A DNA stretch of 64,000 bases from Hymenobacter mucosus (GCF_900188255.1 NZ_FZNS01000004.1:372001-436000); one strand, 5' to 3'; counted from the first letter of the stretch, positions 43,522 through 51,902 are shown. Made by a program: numbers and translations. Notes: generated by a model not told the origin, from the letters alone.

Positions 43522-46224
43522 ATGAAAAAGAACATCAGCATCAACCTTCAGGGCATGATCTTCCACATTGAGGAAGATGGCTACGACGTGCTCAGCCGCT
43601 ACCTAGCGGAAGTGAAAACCCACTTTAGCGGTTACCGCGGCCACGAGGAAATTGTGGCCGATATTGAGAGCCGCATTGCCGAGCTGTTTGCAGCTCGCCT
43701 CTCTGGCCTCAAGCAAGTCATCACCTTGGAAGACGTAGAAGCTATGACGGCTAAAATGGGCCGCGTTAGTGACTTCCAAACGGCCGACGAAGCCGAGGAT
43801 GACGAGGAAATCCTGGCCGAAGCCGTAGCCAGTGGCTCGGCCCAGGGTACCTACACCGGTTCGCGCCCTTCTGCTGGCTACTCGGCCGGAAGCAATGCAA
43901 AATCGGCTACTACGGCGGCCGCTGCCGAGGAAGAGGACGGCACCAAGCGCCTCTACCGCGACATGGCCAATCGCAAAGTGGCAGGGGTAGCAGCTGGTTT
44001 GGCCCGCTACTTCGCCGTCAATCCCTTATGGATTCGGCTGGGGTTTCTGGCGCTGATGATTGTGTTTCCTATCCTGCTGGATGGTACTCCACTGGAAAAT
44101 TTCAGCGAGAAGCTACCAGCAATATCCGTTCTAACCTATATCATTCTCTGGGTAGTGTTGCCTACTCGCTTCGATGGCACGCCAACGGACGAGGACCCCG
44201 TATTCAAGAAGCTCTACCGCGACACGGATACGGGCAAAGTCGGAGGTGTTTCGGCGGGGCTGGCCGCCTACTTCAAGACTGATGTGGTACTGATCCGGAT
44301 TCTGTTTATCGTGGGTCTGTTTGCCGGAGGCTTCGCCTTGCCGCTCTATATCATCCTGTGGATTCTCTTACCGGAGGCGAAAACGGCTTCTGACCGCCTC
44401 CGCATGCGGGGCGATGCTGTAACCCTATCGGCTCTCGATAACAACCTGCGTAACAGCCCTTTTGAGGAAGGTGCCACGCCCGTAAACAATCGGCCCGTAG
44501 GCACCTTTCTAGAAAACTTCTTCACGAATATCCGTCCACTAATCAACCTGTTAGGATCTGCTATCCGGGTTTTTGTGGGTGGCGTGATGACTATCACCGG
44601 CTTTTTCCTGCTGTTGGCCCTCCTGATTATGCTGGGGGTAGGCCTGGGTATGATTCCAGAATCGGATAACGTTTTCATGGGCCCATTACCCGCTTACACG
44701 TTCTTCAATGGCCTTTCGCCTTGGGCTGTAGTGTGCTTCTTCTTGATGACGGCCATACCGGCACTGGCACTGCTGCTCGCGGGCCTGGGCTTGTTACTCC
44801 GCCGCACCATCCTAACGCGCACTGCCTCGCTAACCCTACTGGGCTTGTGGCTACTGGGCATTGTAGGCAGCTCCGTAGCTGGCACCCGCTTGGCCCGCGA
44901 GTTTCAGCATGAGGCGGAGGTAACCCAGTCTACGAACCTGTCTCCTCTTACTAGCGCCCAACTCGTGTTAGATCGTCGTTACTCGGATAATGGGGAGTGG
45001 GTTGATCTGGACTTAGTTCCGGTAGATAGTGGCCAAACGCCTCGCTTGGAGCGCATTATTTCTGCCAAAGGCGCCACGGAAGAAGACGCCCGCCAGACGG
45101 CCGCTACCTCCGTAGCGCACTCCATCCGGATGCCCAATGACTCTACGCTCAGCATCGACGACCACTATACCTTCCAACCCGGTGCCCGTTTCCGCGGCCA
45201 GGAAATGCAGTTGCGCTTGCTGATTCCACGTGACCGGACATTCCGCATGAACGAATCATTTTCCAACTGGCTCGAAGATGACAACTACGTAAACGGCCGC
45301 GCGCCCATTCACCCTGAGCAGCATACCTACCGCCTGCGGGGTAGCAAAATTGAGTGCATTGGCTGCACTGAGGAAGACTTGCGTGGTGACTCCAACGACG
45401 GTGGCTACGACGAGCCTAATGCGGATTACGAAGCTGGCCAGGCTGATGCAGACACTGACAGCACTGACACTGATATGCACATCAACATTCATACGGATGA
45501 AGATGGCGACAATGTGCGGGTTGATGTAGAATCGAAAGCAGCCCAATTCTCCGCCGATCCGGCTCGGTACGGCAGCGGCCGGCGCTCCTTCGCCGACCTG
45601 CGCGACTTCTCCCGCATTGAGGCCAGCGGAGCATATTACGTGCACGTCCGGCAGGGCAACGAGTTCAAGGTAGAAGCTGCTGGTAGCGACCGGGACCTGC
45701 GCCGCTTGCGCGTCACCCGCGACGGTGACCAACTTGTAATACGCTCTCGCGACGTGGGCTTTATGCCCAGCCTATCGTTTAGTCAGCATCCCGTGCTCAT
45801 CCGCATCACCCTCCCTACCCTGCGAGTAGTAGAACTCAGCGGTGCTTGCCGCCTCAACGCCGCTGGCTTCCAAAATGAGGATTTGAAAGTTGAACAAAGC
45901 GGTGCCTGCGTGGCAGCGTTGGACGTAAATGTGCCTAACCTGTCCATTGACATGAGCGGCGCCTGTCGTACTGACCTCACTGGACAAGCTACCTTCCTGA
46001 GTGTGGACGCCTCCGGGGCCTGCCAACTCAACGCCCTTCGCCTGCCTGCCCGCCGCGCCGAGATAGAGATGAGCGGTTTGGGTAAAGCGAAAGTTCGGGT
46101 ACGGGAGCAATTACGTGTTGACCTCAGCGGTGACAGTGACGTACTCTACGCTGGTGACCCGGATAATGTCCAACAAGAATTGAGCGGTTCTTCTCACGTC
46201 ACCAAAATTTCTGATTCCGAGTAA
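43522..46224 (+). CDS. Membrane protein with two PspC domains and a C-terminal DUF2807 beta-helix
   Basis: 900 residues. An N-terminal soluble region (NISINLQGMIFHIEEDGYDVLSRYL; ~1-95) with an acidic linker precedes two PspC domains: ~140-215 (KRLYRDMANRKVAGVAAGLARYFAVNPLWIRL) and ~228-292 (KKLYRDTDTGKVGGVSAGLAAYFKTDVVLIRIL). More membrane segments follow (~345-375, ~395-465). The extracytoplasmic part begins near 475; residues ~685-890 form a DUF2807 adhesin-like beta-helix. Its rungs repeat the core SGAC (LSGACRLNAA, QSGACVAALD, MSGACRTDLT, ASGACQLNAL), then degenerate copies SGLG, SGDS, SGSS. PspC proteins sense envelope stress; here the likely role is an envelope sensor or scaffold under control of the neighbouring PadR repressor (inference). 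Confidence 0.88.
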   Translation: MKKNISINLQGMIFHIEEDGYDVLSRYLAEVKTHFSGYRGHEEIVADIESRIAELFAARLSGLKQVITLEDVEAMTAKMGRVSDFQTADEAEDDEEILAEAVASGSAQGTYTGSRPSAGYSAGSNAKSATTAAAAEEEDGTKRLYRDMANRKVAGVAAGLARYFAVNPLWIRLGFLALMIVFPILLDGTPLENFSEKLPAISVLTYIILWVVLPTRFDGTPTDEDPVFKKLYRDTDTGKVGGVSAGLAAYFKTDVVLIRILFIVGLFAGGFALPLYIILWILLPEAKTASDRLRMRGDAVTLSALDNNLRNSPFEEGATPVNNRPVGTFLENFFTNIRPLINLLGSAIRVFVGGVMTITGFFLLLALLIMLGVGLGMIPESDNVFMGPLPAYTFFNGLSPWAVVCFFLMTAIPALALLLAGLGLLLRRTILTRTASLTLLGLWLLGIVGSSVAGTRLAREFQHEAEVTQSTNLSPLTSAQLVLDRRYSDNGEWVDLDLVPVDSGQTPRLERIISAKGATEEDARQTAATSVAHSIRMPNDSTLSIDDHYTFQPGARFRGQEMQLRLLIPRDRTFRMNESFSNWLEDDNYVNGRAPIHPEQHTYRLRGSKIECIGCTEEDLRGDSNDGGYDEPNADYEAGQADADTDSTDTDMHINIHTDEDGDNVRVDVESKAAQFSADPARYGSGRRSFADLRDFSRIEASGAYYVHVRQGNEFKVEAAGSDRDLRRLRVTRDGDQLVIRSRDVGFMPSLSFSQHPVLIRITLPTLRVVELSGACRLNAAGFQNEDLKVEQSGACVAALDVNVPNLSIDMSGACRTDLTGQATFLSVDASGACQLNALRLPARRAEIEMSGLGKAKVRVREQLRVDLSGDSDVLYAGDPDNVQQELSGSSHVTKISDSE

Positions 46225-46266
46225 CCTATACCTTATCAGCTAGATGCCCTAGCGCCCCGGAGGCGG

Positions 46267-46392
46267 ATGGCTGCAACCCTCTTTCTCTTCATGCGTTTCA
46301 CACCTTACTATCTGAATCTTGCCCGAAAATATGCTGGGCCTGAGCAACGGTACTGGCATCAGACGCATCTAGCATTGGAAGAATACGAATAA
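46267..46392 (+). CDS. Possible 41-residue small protein
   Basis: A short ORF with start ATG preceded by a purine-rich GGAGGCGG. It begins MAATLFLFMRFTPYYL and ends HLALEEYE. It lies after the PspC gene and before a strong hairpin on the same strand, so it would be co-transcribed. A start 8 codons later (46291) gives 33 residues. No homology is recognised and composition alone cannot prove it is real. Confidence 0.3.
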   Translation: MAATLFLFMRFTPYYLNLARKYAGPEQRYWHQTHLALEEYE

Positions 46393-46423
46393 GGGGTCTA
46401 CTTAGTGAGTGAAGGTAAGACCC

Positions 46424-46477
46424 GGAGGAAGCTGCTAGCCCACCCCCTGCTGCAACAGGCGGGCTACAGCTTCCTCC
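46424..46477 (+). terminator. Hairpin terminator after the PadR-PspC operon
   Basis: GGAGGAAGCTG and TAGCCC on the left pair with GGGCTA and CAGCTTCCTCC on the right, leaving a single bulged C; followed by TTTCCTT. Confidence 0.75.
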
Positions 46478-46496
46478 TTTCCTTATGTGTTGCCGT

Positions 46497-46543
46497 AGCG
46501 CGGTTGGGTGTGCCCTGCACTGGGTACCCCAACCGCGCTGTTT
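46497..46543 (+). terminator. Second hairpin before the convergent CCA-adding gene
   Basis: AGCGCGGTTGGG pairs with CCCAACCGCGCT (12 bp) and is followed by GTTTTA. It sits against the stop codon of the convergent gene, and follows another hairpin 20 bases upstream. Confidence 0.7.
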
Positions 46544-47961
46544 TATGCTGAAACTACTGCCAGGCCTTTCTGCTGACCTAGTTCTATCAGCAGAGCAAAG
46601 GCATCGTCATACTCGTTGCGCACTCTGCCTTCCAGGATAGCTTCCAGCAGGGCCTCTTTCAACTCTCCTACCTCACGGCTGGGCTTGAGGCCAAACGTCT
46701 GCATGATGATTTCGCCCGTAATGACGGGCTTGAAATTGCGCAGATGGTCTTTCTCTTCTACTTCCTTGATCTTTTCCTCTACCACGTCGAAATTACGGAG
46801 GTAGCGCGCCACGCGCTGATGGTCCTTGCTGGTAATATCGGCGCGGCAGAGCAGCATGAGGCGGTCAATATCGTCACCAGCTTCAAATAGCAGTCGGCGT
46901 ACGGCCGAGTCAGTCACGATTTCCTTCACCAAGGCAATAGGCCGTAAGTGCAGGCGCACTAGCTTCTGCACTTGGCGCATTTCTTCCCCGAGGGGTAATT
47001 TGAGGTCAGTGAAAATGCCTGGAACCCAGCGGGCACCTTTGTCCTCGTGCCCATGAAACGTCCAGCCTACCCGTTTGTCGTAGCGCTTGGTCGCCGGCTT
47101 GGCAATATCGTGCAAGATGGCGGCCCAGCGCAGCCATAAGTCGCCCCCGGCTGCCACTACGTTGTCGAGCACTTGCAGAGTGTGGTAGAAGTTGTCTTTG
47201 TGCGCGTGCTGCCCCACTTTCTCTACCCCTTGCAGTTGCGCCATCTTAGGAAAGATAAGTTGCAACAGGCCGCAGCTGAACAGCAGCTTAAAGCCATAGC
47301 TGGGCTTCGGGGCCATAATAATTTTGTTCAGCTCCGTGGTAATCCGCTCCTGCGACACAATCTTGATGCGTTCCTTATTGCGAGCTAGGGCATCAAACGT
47401 ATCTGGGTCAATATCGAAATCAAGCTGAGTAGCAAAACGGATGGCCCGTAGCATGCGCAAGGGGTCATCGGAAAAAGTAATATCCGGGTCAAGAGGCGTG
47501 CGGATAAGCTTGCGTTGCAAGTCCCCTATTCCGTCGTATCGGTCTACCAGCGCCCCAAAGTCAGCTGGGTTTAAGCTTAACCCAAGGGCGTTGATGGTAA
47601 AATCGCGCCGGGCTAGGTCTTCCTCTAAGGTGCCCGCCTCCACTTCCGGTTTCCGACTTTCGGCCCGGTAGCTCTCCTTACGGGCGCCCACAAACTCCAC
47701 CTCAATTTCGGGCGTGGGCAGCATTGCTGTGCCGAAGTTTTTAAACACCGTCACGCGGGGCCGACCCGGCAGCTTGCGGCCAACCAGTTGAGCCAACTGA
47801 ATACCATCCCCTACGCACACAACATCTACATCCTTACTTTCCCGCCGCAGCGCGAGGTCTCGCACGTACCCACCAATGACGTAAGCTGGGAAGCCCAGTT
47901 CGCCGGCGGCATCAGCAATAGTTCGAAACAGGGGTAGGTCGGGAAGTTGTGGAGTGTTCAT
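46543..47961 (-). CDS. CCA tRNA nucleotidyltransferase (HD-domain type)
   Basis: 472 residues. Adds or repairs the CCA end of tRNAs. The nucleotidyltransferase domain shows AYVIGGYVRDLALRRESKDVDVVCVGD (motif GGxVRDxxL...DxDxV, the two catalytic Asp), LARRDFTINALGLSL and the Arg-rich DDPLRMLRAIRFATQLDFDID. A C-terminal HD phosphohydrolase domain begins around residue 255: KDNFYHTLQVLDNV and WAAILHDIAKPATK (His-Asp), so this is a CCA-HD fusion. The tRNA-Lys genes in this window lack an encoded CCA, which fits. Poly(A) polymerase activity of a close relative cannot be excluded. An in-frame TTG two codons upstream is less likely than the ATG at 47961. TACCTTTG lies 19 bases before the start. Confidence 0.92.
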   Translation of the reverse strand: MNTPQLPDLPLFRTIADAAGELGFPAYVIGGYVRDLALRRESKDVDVVCVGDGIQLAQLVGRKLPGRPRVTVFKNFGTAMLPTPEIEVEFVGARKESYRAESRKPEVEAGTLEEDLARRDFTINALGLSLNPADFGALVDRYDGIGDLQRKLIRTPLDPDITFSDDPLRMLRAIRFATQLDFDIDPDTFDALARNKERIKIVSQERITTELNKIIMAPKPSYGFKLLFSCGLLQLIFPKMAQLQGVEKVGQHAHKDNFYHTLQVLDNVVAAGGDLWLRWAAILHDIAKPATKRYDKRVGWTFHGHEDKGARWVPGIFTDLKLPLGEEMRQVQKLVRLHLRPIALVKEIVTDSAVRRLLFEAGDDIDRLMLLCRADITSKDHQRVARYLRNFDVVEEKIKEVEEKDHLRNFKPVITGEIIMQTFGLKPSREVGELKEALLEAILEGRVRNEYDDAFALLIELGQQKGLAVVSA

Positions 47962-47980
47962 GCGCAATGTCGTTGAGCGA

Positions 47981-47988
47981 CAAAGGTA
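47981..47988 (-). promoter_or_regulatory. -7 box before the CCA-adding gene
   Basis: Minus strand TACCTTTG, 19 bases before the ATG and in the 39-base gap after tsaC, so the gene can be transcribed independently of tsaC. Confidence 0.55.
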
Positions 47989-48000
47989 CGGCCTCCAGGT

Positions 48001-48582
48001 TTAGTCGCGTAGCACTTCTATGCCTCCATCGGCCAGCACCCGCACCACGCGCGATGGTACCGCCGGGGTAGTATCGTCTTGCCGCCAATAGGCCACATAG
48101 TCTGCTTTGCGTACTACCGCGGGGTTTATTTCCGCAAACGTAGTAGGGCTAGGCTCCCCGCTCAAGTTGGCCGAAGTAGATACTAGGCCATGACCAAGGC
48201 GCCGGATTAACAGGCGGCAAAACTCATCCGTGAGCACTACCCGCAGGCCAATGGTACCATCGGCAGCTAGGAGGTTAGGAGCCAGATGACGGCTACCAGG
48301 CACTACGTAGGTAGTAGGGCGCGTTTGGGCTGCTAGCAGGTCTGGCAGATTATCGGGCACTACATCGGCGTAGCGAGCAAACATCTGCTCATCAGCCACC
48401 AGCACAATGCATGCTTTTTCTGCCGGTCGATTCTTGAGCTTGTACACTTGTTCTACCGCCCTCGGAACTTCGGCATCGCACCCAATGCCCCATACCGTGT
48501 CCGTGGGGTAGAGAATCACTTGCTGCATAAGAAGCGCATCCACAGCGGCATCCACCTCTTCACGAAAAAATTTAGCGTTCAT
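48001..48582 (-). CDS. tsaC: L-threonylcarbamoyladenylate synthase (TsaC/Sua5/YrdC domain)
   Basis: 193 residues, a single YrdC domain without the C-terminal Sua5 extension, so TsaC type. Makes threonylcarbamoyl-AMP from Thr, bicarbonate and ATP for the t6A modification of ANN-reading tRNAs, including tRNA-Lys. Motifs: VILYPTDTVWGIGCDAEVPRAVEQVYKLKNRP (KxR near nucleotide site), YVVPGSRHLAP, GTIGLRVVLTDEFCRLLIRRLGHGLVSTSANLSGEPSPTTF (STSAN motif). Same strand as the methylmalonyl-CoA epimerase gene upstream and the CCA-adding gene downstream, so two of the three concern tRNA maturation. Confidence 0.94.
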   Translation of the reverse strand: MNAKFFREEVDAAVDALLMQQVILYPTDTVWGIGCDAEVPRAVEQVYKLKNRPAEKACIVLVADEQMFARYADVVPDNLPDLLAAQTRPTTYVVPGSRHLAPNLLAADGTIGLRVVLTDEFCRLLIRRLGHGLVSTSANLSGEPSPTTFAEINPAVVRKADYVAYWRQDDTTPAVPSRVVRVLADGGIEVLRD

Positions 48583-48663
48583 CCTATCAACAGAGAATTA
48601 GTCATCACCGTGCGTAAGGGCGGTTGTGTGCACTACACCAGTGCACGCAAATGAGCAGACAGT

Positions 48664-49071
48664 TCACTGCTTTATTTCCTGACACAGTTCCACCAATACG
48701 CCGCCCGCTGATTTGGGGTGCACAAAGCACACCAGTTTGTTGTCGGCGCCACGTTTGGGCTCCTCGTTCAGAAGTACAAATCCCTCCGTGCGGAGCCGGG
48801 CCATCTCGGCCCAAATATCATCTACCTCAAACGCTACGTGGTGAATACCTTCGGGCTTCTTCTCTAGGTAGCGGCTGATGGCACTCTCAGATGAGGTAGC
48901 GGCCAGCAGCTCTATCTTGGAGCTCCCCACCTGAAAAAACACAGTATCCACTGCTTCAGAGGCTACGTGTTCGCGCTTATAAGGAGCTTGGCCCAGCAAC
49001 GCCGTATATAAGGAAGTAGCAGCTTCCAGGTCATTAACTGCGAGGCCTAGATGTTCGAGATTGGTGAGCAT
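48664..49071 (-). CDS. mce: Methylmalonyl-CoA epimerase
   Basis: 135 residues, a vicinal-oxygen-chelate fold enzyme. Interconverts the (R) and (S) forms of methylmalonyl-CoA in propionyl-CoA metabolism. Family features: LEHLGLAVNDLEAATSLYTALLG with the metal His near residue 7, VFFQVGSSKIELLA with a Glu ligand, GIHHVAFEVDDI with the second His, and CFVHPKSAGGVLVELCQ with the final Glu ligand. Methylmalonyl-CoA mutase genes are not in the window. Convergent or divergent coupling to neighbours is not evident; it shares strand with tsaC, 81 bases downstream. Confidence 0.94.
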   Translation of the reverse strand: MLTNLEHLGLAVNDLEAATSLYTALLGQAPYKREHVASEAVDTVFFQVGSSKIELLAATSSESAISRYLEKKPEGIHHVAFEVDDIWAEMARLRTEGFVLLNEEPKRGADNKLVCFVHPKSAGGVLVELCQEIKQ

Positions 49072-49125
49072 AGGGTGGAGGAAAATGCAAGCTAGCCGTA
49101 TGGTGCGGCTTCTTTGTATTTGTTC

Positions 49126-49133
49126 TACTTTTG
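49126..49133 (+). promoter_or_regulatory. -7 box upstream of iscS
   Basis: TACTTTTG, about 91 bases before the iscS start; the transcript would include the hairpin at 49154-49179. No good -33 at the usual spacing. Confidence 0.5.
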
Positions 49134-49153
49134 TAGTGCAAATGTGGGAAGAA

Positions 49154-49179
49154 ACTAAAACCTGTTCTGTAGTTTTAGT
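49154..49179 (+). promoter_or_regulatory. Leader hairpin of iscS with shared 12-mer
   Basis: ACTAAAAC and GTTTTAGT form a perfect 8-bp stem with a 10-nt loop. The loop and first bases of the right arm (49162-49173) read CTGTTCTGTAGT, which occurs again in the hairpin before iscU. Confidence 0.6.
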
Positions 49180-49224
49180 GTTCTACCTACGAATGATTCT
49201 CCGCTGAAACCAGAACCCCGAGCC

Positions 49225-50439
49225 ATGCTCAAGCTACCTATTTACCTCGATAACAACGCAACCACGCCGCTTGATCCACGCGTTCTGGAGGCCATGATGC
49301 CGTACCTGACCGAGGTGTTCGGCAACGCAGCCTCGCGCAACCACCCGTTTGGTTGGGCCGCTGAGGAAGCCGTAGATTATGCTCGCGAGCAAATCGCCGG
49401 CTTAATTAACTGCGACCCCAAAGAAATCATCTTCACTTCAGGTGCTACTGAGTCGGACAACCTTGGCATCAAAGGAGTGTTTGAGATGTACTCTCAAAAG
49501 GGTAACCACATCATCACGGCTACCACGGAGCACAAAGCAGTTCTGGATACTTGCAAGCACATTGAGAAGCTTGGAGGCCGGGTTACCTACCTGCCCGTGA
49601 ATGAGCTAGGCCTGATTAGCTTGGAAGAGTTGGAAGCTGCCATGACGCCCCAGACTATTCTGGTGACCATCATGTACGGCAACAACGAAACGGGTACCAT
49701 CCAACCTATCCGCGAAATTGCAGCCATTGCCCATAAGCACGGCGCCCTCTTCATGACGGACGGCACCCAGGCAGTAGGCAAAGTTCCTGTAGATGTCATT
49801 GCCGATGGCATTGACCTAATGGCTTTCACTGCTCACAAGATGTACGGCCCCAAGGGCGTAGGCGCCCTGTACGTACGTCGCAAAAACCCTCGCGTGAAGG
49901 TAACCGCCCAGATGGACGGCGGTGGCCACGAGCGCGGCATGCGTTCGGGTACTCTTAACGTACCAGGTATCGTAGGTCTTGGTAAAGCTTGTGAGCTTTG
50001 CAAGCAGGAAATGGAGGCCGACACGCAACGCCTGAGCGCTATGCGCGACCGGTTGGAGCGTGAGCTCCTAACCCTGGAGGAAAGCTATGTAAACGGTTCG
50101 CGTGAGCACCGCTTACCTCACGTTGCTAACATCTCCTTTAAGTACGTAGAAGGCGAGGGCCTCATGATGGGCGTAAAAGACCTAGCCGTATCATCCGGTT
50201 CGGCTTGTACGTCTGCCTCCTTAGAGCCATCTTATGTACTGAAAGCCTTAGGTTTGAGCGATGACTTGGCGCATAGCTCCTTACGTTTTGGCCTTTCCCG
50301 TTTCAGCACCGACGAGCAAATCGATTACGCCATTAACCACGTAAAAGAAGCCGTTACCAAGCTGCGCGAAATGTCTCCTCTGTGGGAGATGTTCAAGGAA
50401 GGCATCGACCTGAACTCTATTGAGTGGGCCGAGCATTAA
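49225..50439 (+). CDS. iscS: Cysteine desulfurase IscS
   Basis: 404 residues, a PLP-dependent enzyme that takes sulfur from cysteine and passes it as persulfide to IscU and other acceptors. Visible: [15 protein letters not shown] at the start, His103 in TATTEHKAV (stacks on PLP), Asp179 and Gln182 in [11 protein letters not shown], the Schiff-base Lys205 in [11 protein letters not shown] and the catalytic Cys328 in [11 protein letters not shown]. The Cys loop is of the long IscS type, not the shorter SufS/CsdA type. It heads the locus iscS-iscU-unknown-iscA on the plus strand. No iscR, hscA, hscB or fdx is in the window, so regulation may differ from that of Proteobacteria. Confidence 0.96.
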   Translation: MLKLPIYLDNNATTPLDPRVLEAMMPYLTEVFGNAASRNHPFGWAAEEAVDYAREQIAGLINCDPKEIIFTSGATESDNLGIKGVFEMYSQKGNHIITATTEHKAVLDTCKHIEKLGGRVTYLPVNELGLISLEELEAAMTPQTILVTIMYGNNETGTIQPIREIAAIAHKHGALFMTDGTQAVGKVPVDVIADGIDLMAFTAHKMYGPKGVGALYVRRKNPRVKVTAQMDGGGHERGMRSGTLNVPGIVGLGKACELCKQEMEADTQRLSAMRDRLERELLTLEESYVNGSREHRLPHVANISFKYVEGEGLMMGVKDLAVSSGSACTSASLEPSYVLKALGLSDDLAHSSLRFGLSRFSTDEQIDYAINHVKEAVTKLREMSPLWEMFKEGIDLNSIEWAEH

Positions 50440-50471
50440 TCTAGAAGAAACAAACGAGTACAGACTTGAGC

Positions 50472-50508
50472 CGTGAGACTCTTTTGTCTGTTCTGTAGTA
50501 GTCTCACG
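50472..50508 (+). promoter_or_regulatory. Hairpin between iscS and iscU with shared 12-mer
   Basis: CGTGAGACT and AGTCTCACG pair perfectly (9 bp) around a 19-nt loop. The loop ends with CTGTTCTGTAGT (50488-50499), identical to the segment in the hairpin before iscS. It has no T run, so it does not look like a terminator. Confidence 0.6.
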
Positions 50509-50536
50509 CCTCACATCTAATTTCTCCTTACACATC

Positions 50537-50953
50537 ATGGCTTACTCCGATAAAGTAATCGACCATTACAGCAACCCGCGCAATGTGGGCACGCTGGACA
50601 AAAGCAAAAAGAACGTAGGCACCGGCCTAGTTGGCGCCCCTGAGTGCGGCGACGTAATGCGTCTGCAAATTGAAGTAGACGAAAACACCAACACCATCAC
50701 CGACGCCAAATTCAAAACTTTCGGCTGTGGCTCTGCCATTGCTTCCTCATCCTTGGCTACGGAGTGGCTGAAAGGTAAGACGGTTGATGAGGCACTAGCC
50801 ATCGACAACATGGAGATTGTGGAAGAGTTAGCGTTGCCGCCCGTTAAGATCCACTGCTCCGTACTGGCCGAAGACGCTATTAAGTCTGCTATTAATGACT
50901 ACCGCGTAAAGAATGGGCTACCTGAGCTAGAAATGGCTAAGTCGCACCACTAA
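50537..50953 (+). CDS. iscU: Iron-sulfur cluster scaffold IscU
   Basis: 138 residues. Scaffold on which [2Fe-2S] clusters are built from IscS sulfur. The three cluster cysteines are intact: Cys37 in GAPECGDVM (with Asp39), Cys64 in FGCGSAIASSS and Cys107 in KIHCSVLAEDAI. The LPPVK sequence recognised by the HscA chaperone is present (ALPPVKIHCS), although no hscA/hscB is nearby. Start MAYSDKVIDHYSNPRNVG is typical. It follows iscS by 97 bases that hold a hairpin, and is followed by another hairpin at 50975-51017. Confidence 0.97.
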   Translation: MAYSDKVIDHYSNPRNVGTLDKSKKNVGTGLVGAPECGDVMRLQIEVDENTNTITDAKFKTFGCGSAIASSSLATEWLKGKTVDEALAIDNMEIVEELALPPVKIHCSVLAEDAIKSAINDYRVKNGLPELEMAKSHH

Positions 50954-50974
50954 GCGTTAGAAGCAAAAAGATAC

Positions 50975-51017
50975 AAGGTGGGAATCTAGGCAAGCATTAC
51001 GCCTAGGTTCTCACCTT
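50975..51017 (+). terminator. Hairpin after iscU (terminator or attenuator)
   Basis: A 17-bp stem with two G-U wobbles and a 9-nt loop, followed by TTTTGTTTC. It ends only 28 bases before the next gene, so partial read-through would be needed for iscU and the downstream genes to share a transcript. Confidence 0.65.
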
Positions 51018-51045
51018 TTGTTTCTCCTATCTAATTCATTATCCT

Positions 51046-51456
51046 ATGGACGTCACTCCCTCCGACGTACACGTAGAAAGCGCCCGCATCCAGCGTCAAA
51101 TAGAAGACTACCTAGGACTTGGTCCGGGTAATCTACTGTTTGAGTTTCGGCAGTTAGATGCTCAAACACGGCTAGACCTTATTACGGTAAATCCGCGCCA
51201 CCAGCAGAGCTTCTTGTTCCGCTACGAGACCGGATATGATAGGTTAGATGTTCTGCGCAAGATGCTGGCCTATGTGCAGCGTTTCCGTGATGAGGAGAGC
51301 TCCTATACCATTCAGTGGCGAGCCCGGGGTGACAAGGAGCTTCAGACCTCTTATTTTAGGGCTCATAACGCCTACGAAGCACTGGATAAGCTGTACTACG
51401 GCCGCGACTTAAACACAATTACTGTATTTAGCGTGGTGCTCAATCCTAGTTCTTAG
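51046..51456 (+). CDS. Unknown protein encoded between iscU and iscA
   Basis: 136 residues, no signal peptide or membrane segment. I do not recognise a family. The sequence is mostly alternating strand/helix and rich in Arg, Tyr and acidic residues: IQRQIEDYLGLGPGNLLFEF, LDLITVNPRHQQSFLFRYETGYDRLDVLRKMLAYVQRF, then YTIQWRARGDKE and AHNAYEALDKLYYG. There are no Cys residues, so it is unlikely to bind a cluster itself through thiolates. Its position inside the iron-sulfur locus suggests an accessory role, but that is inference from neighbourhood only. Preceded by a hairpin and followed by 100 bases before iscA. Confidence 0.72.
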   Translation: MDVTPSDVHVESARIQRQIEDYLGLGPGNLLFEFRQLDAQTRLDLITVNPRHQQSFLFRYETGYDRLDVLRKMLAYVQRFRDEESSYTIQWRARGDKELQTSYFRAHNAYEALDKLYYGRDLNTITVFSVVLNPSS

Positions 51457-51556
51457 AATAATTCTGAACAAGGATCTTATCTTTGATGTTCTATCCGTAG
51501 AAATTCCACACCGCTGCCGAGTTGGCATTCAGGATGTGGGCTAGCCTCACTTCACC

Positions 51557-51883
51557 ATGATTACTGTTTCTGATAAAGCCAAGGAGAAAGTTGAAAAGCT
51601 CATGCACGATGCAGAGCTAGACTCCACCTACCGTTTGCGAGCCTCAGTGGCTGGTGGCGGTTGCTCTGGCCTCAGCTATAAGCTTGATTTCGACAACGAG
51701 GTAAAGCCCATGGACCAGGAGTTCGAGGATAAGGGTGTGCGTGTGGTAGTGGATATGAAGAGCTTCCTCTACTTAGCTGGTACTCAACTCGATTTTTCGG
51801 ACGGTTTGAACGGGAAGGGCTTTTTCTTTGACAACCCCAATGCATCTCGCACCTGCGGATGCGGCGAGAGTTTCTCCGTATAG
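51557..51883 (+). CDS. HesB/IscA-family iron-sulfur assembly protein
   Basis: 108 residues, A-type carrier that receives clusters from IscU and hands them to apoproteins. The three invariant Cys are present: Cys36 in AGGGCSGLSY, and Cys100 and Cys102 in SRTCGCGESF near the C terminus. Start MITVSDKAKEKVEKLM is typical. Could be IscA, ErpA or SufA by family alone; the location beside iscS/iscU favours IscA. It ends at a strong terminator, closing the locus. A small hairpin (TTCTA-TCCG-TAGAA) lies ~45 bases before its start. Confidence 0.92.
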   Translation: MITVSDKAKEKVEKLMHDAELDSTYRLRASVAGGGCSGLSYKLDFDNEVKPMDQEFEDKGVRVVVDMKSFLYLAGTQLDFSDGLNGKGFFFDNPNASRTCGCGESFSV

Positions 51884-51902
51884 TTACGCTTGGATGTATG
51901 CT

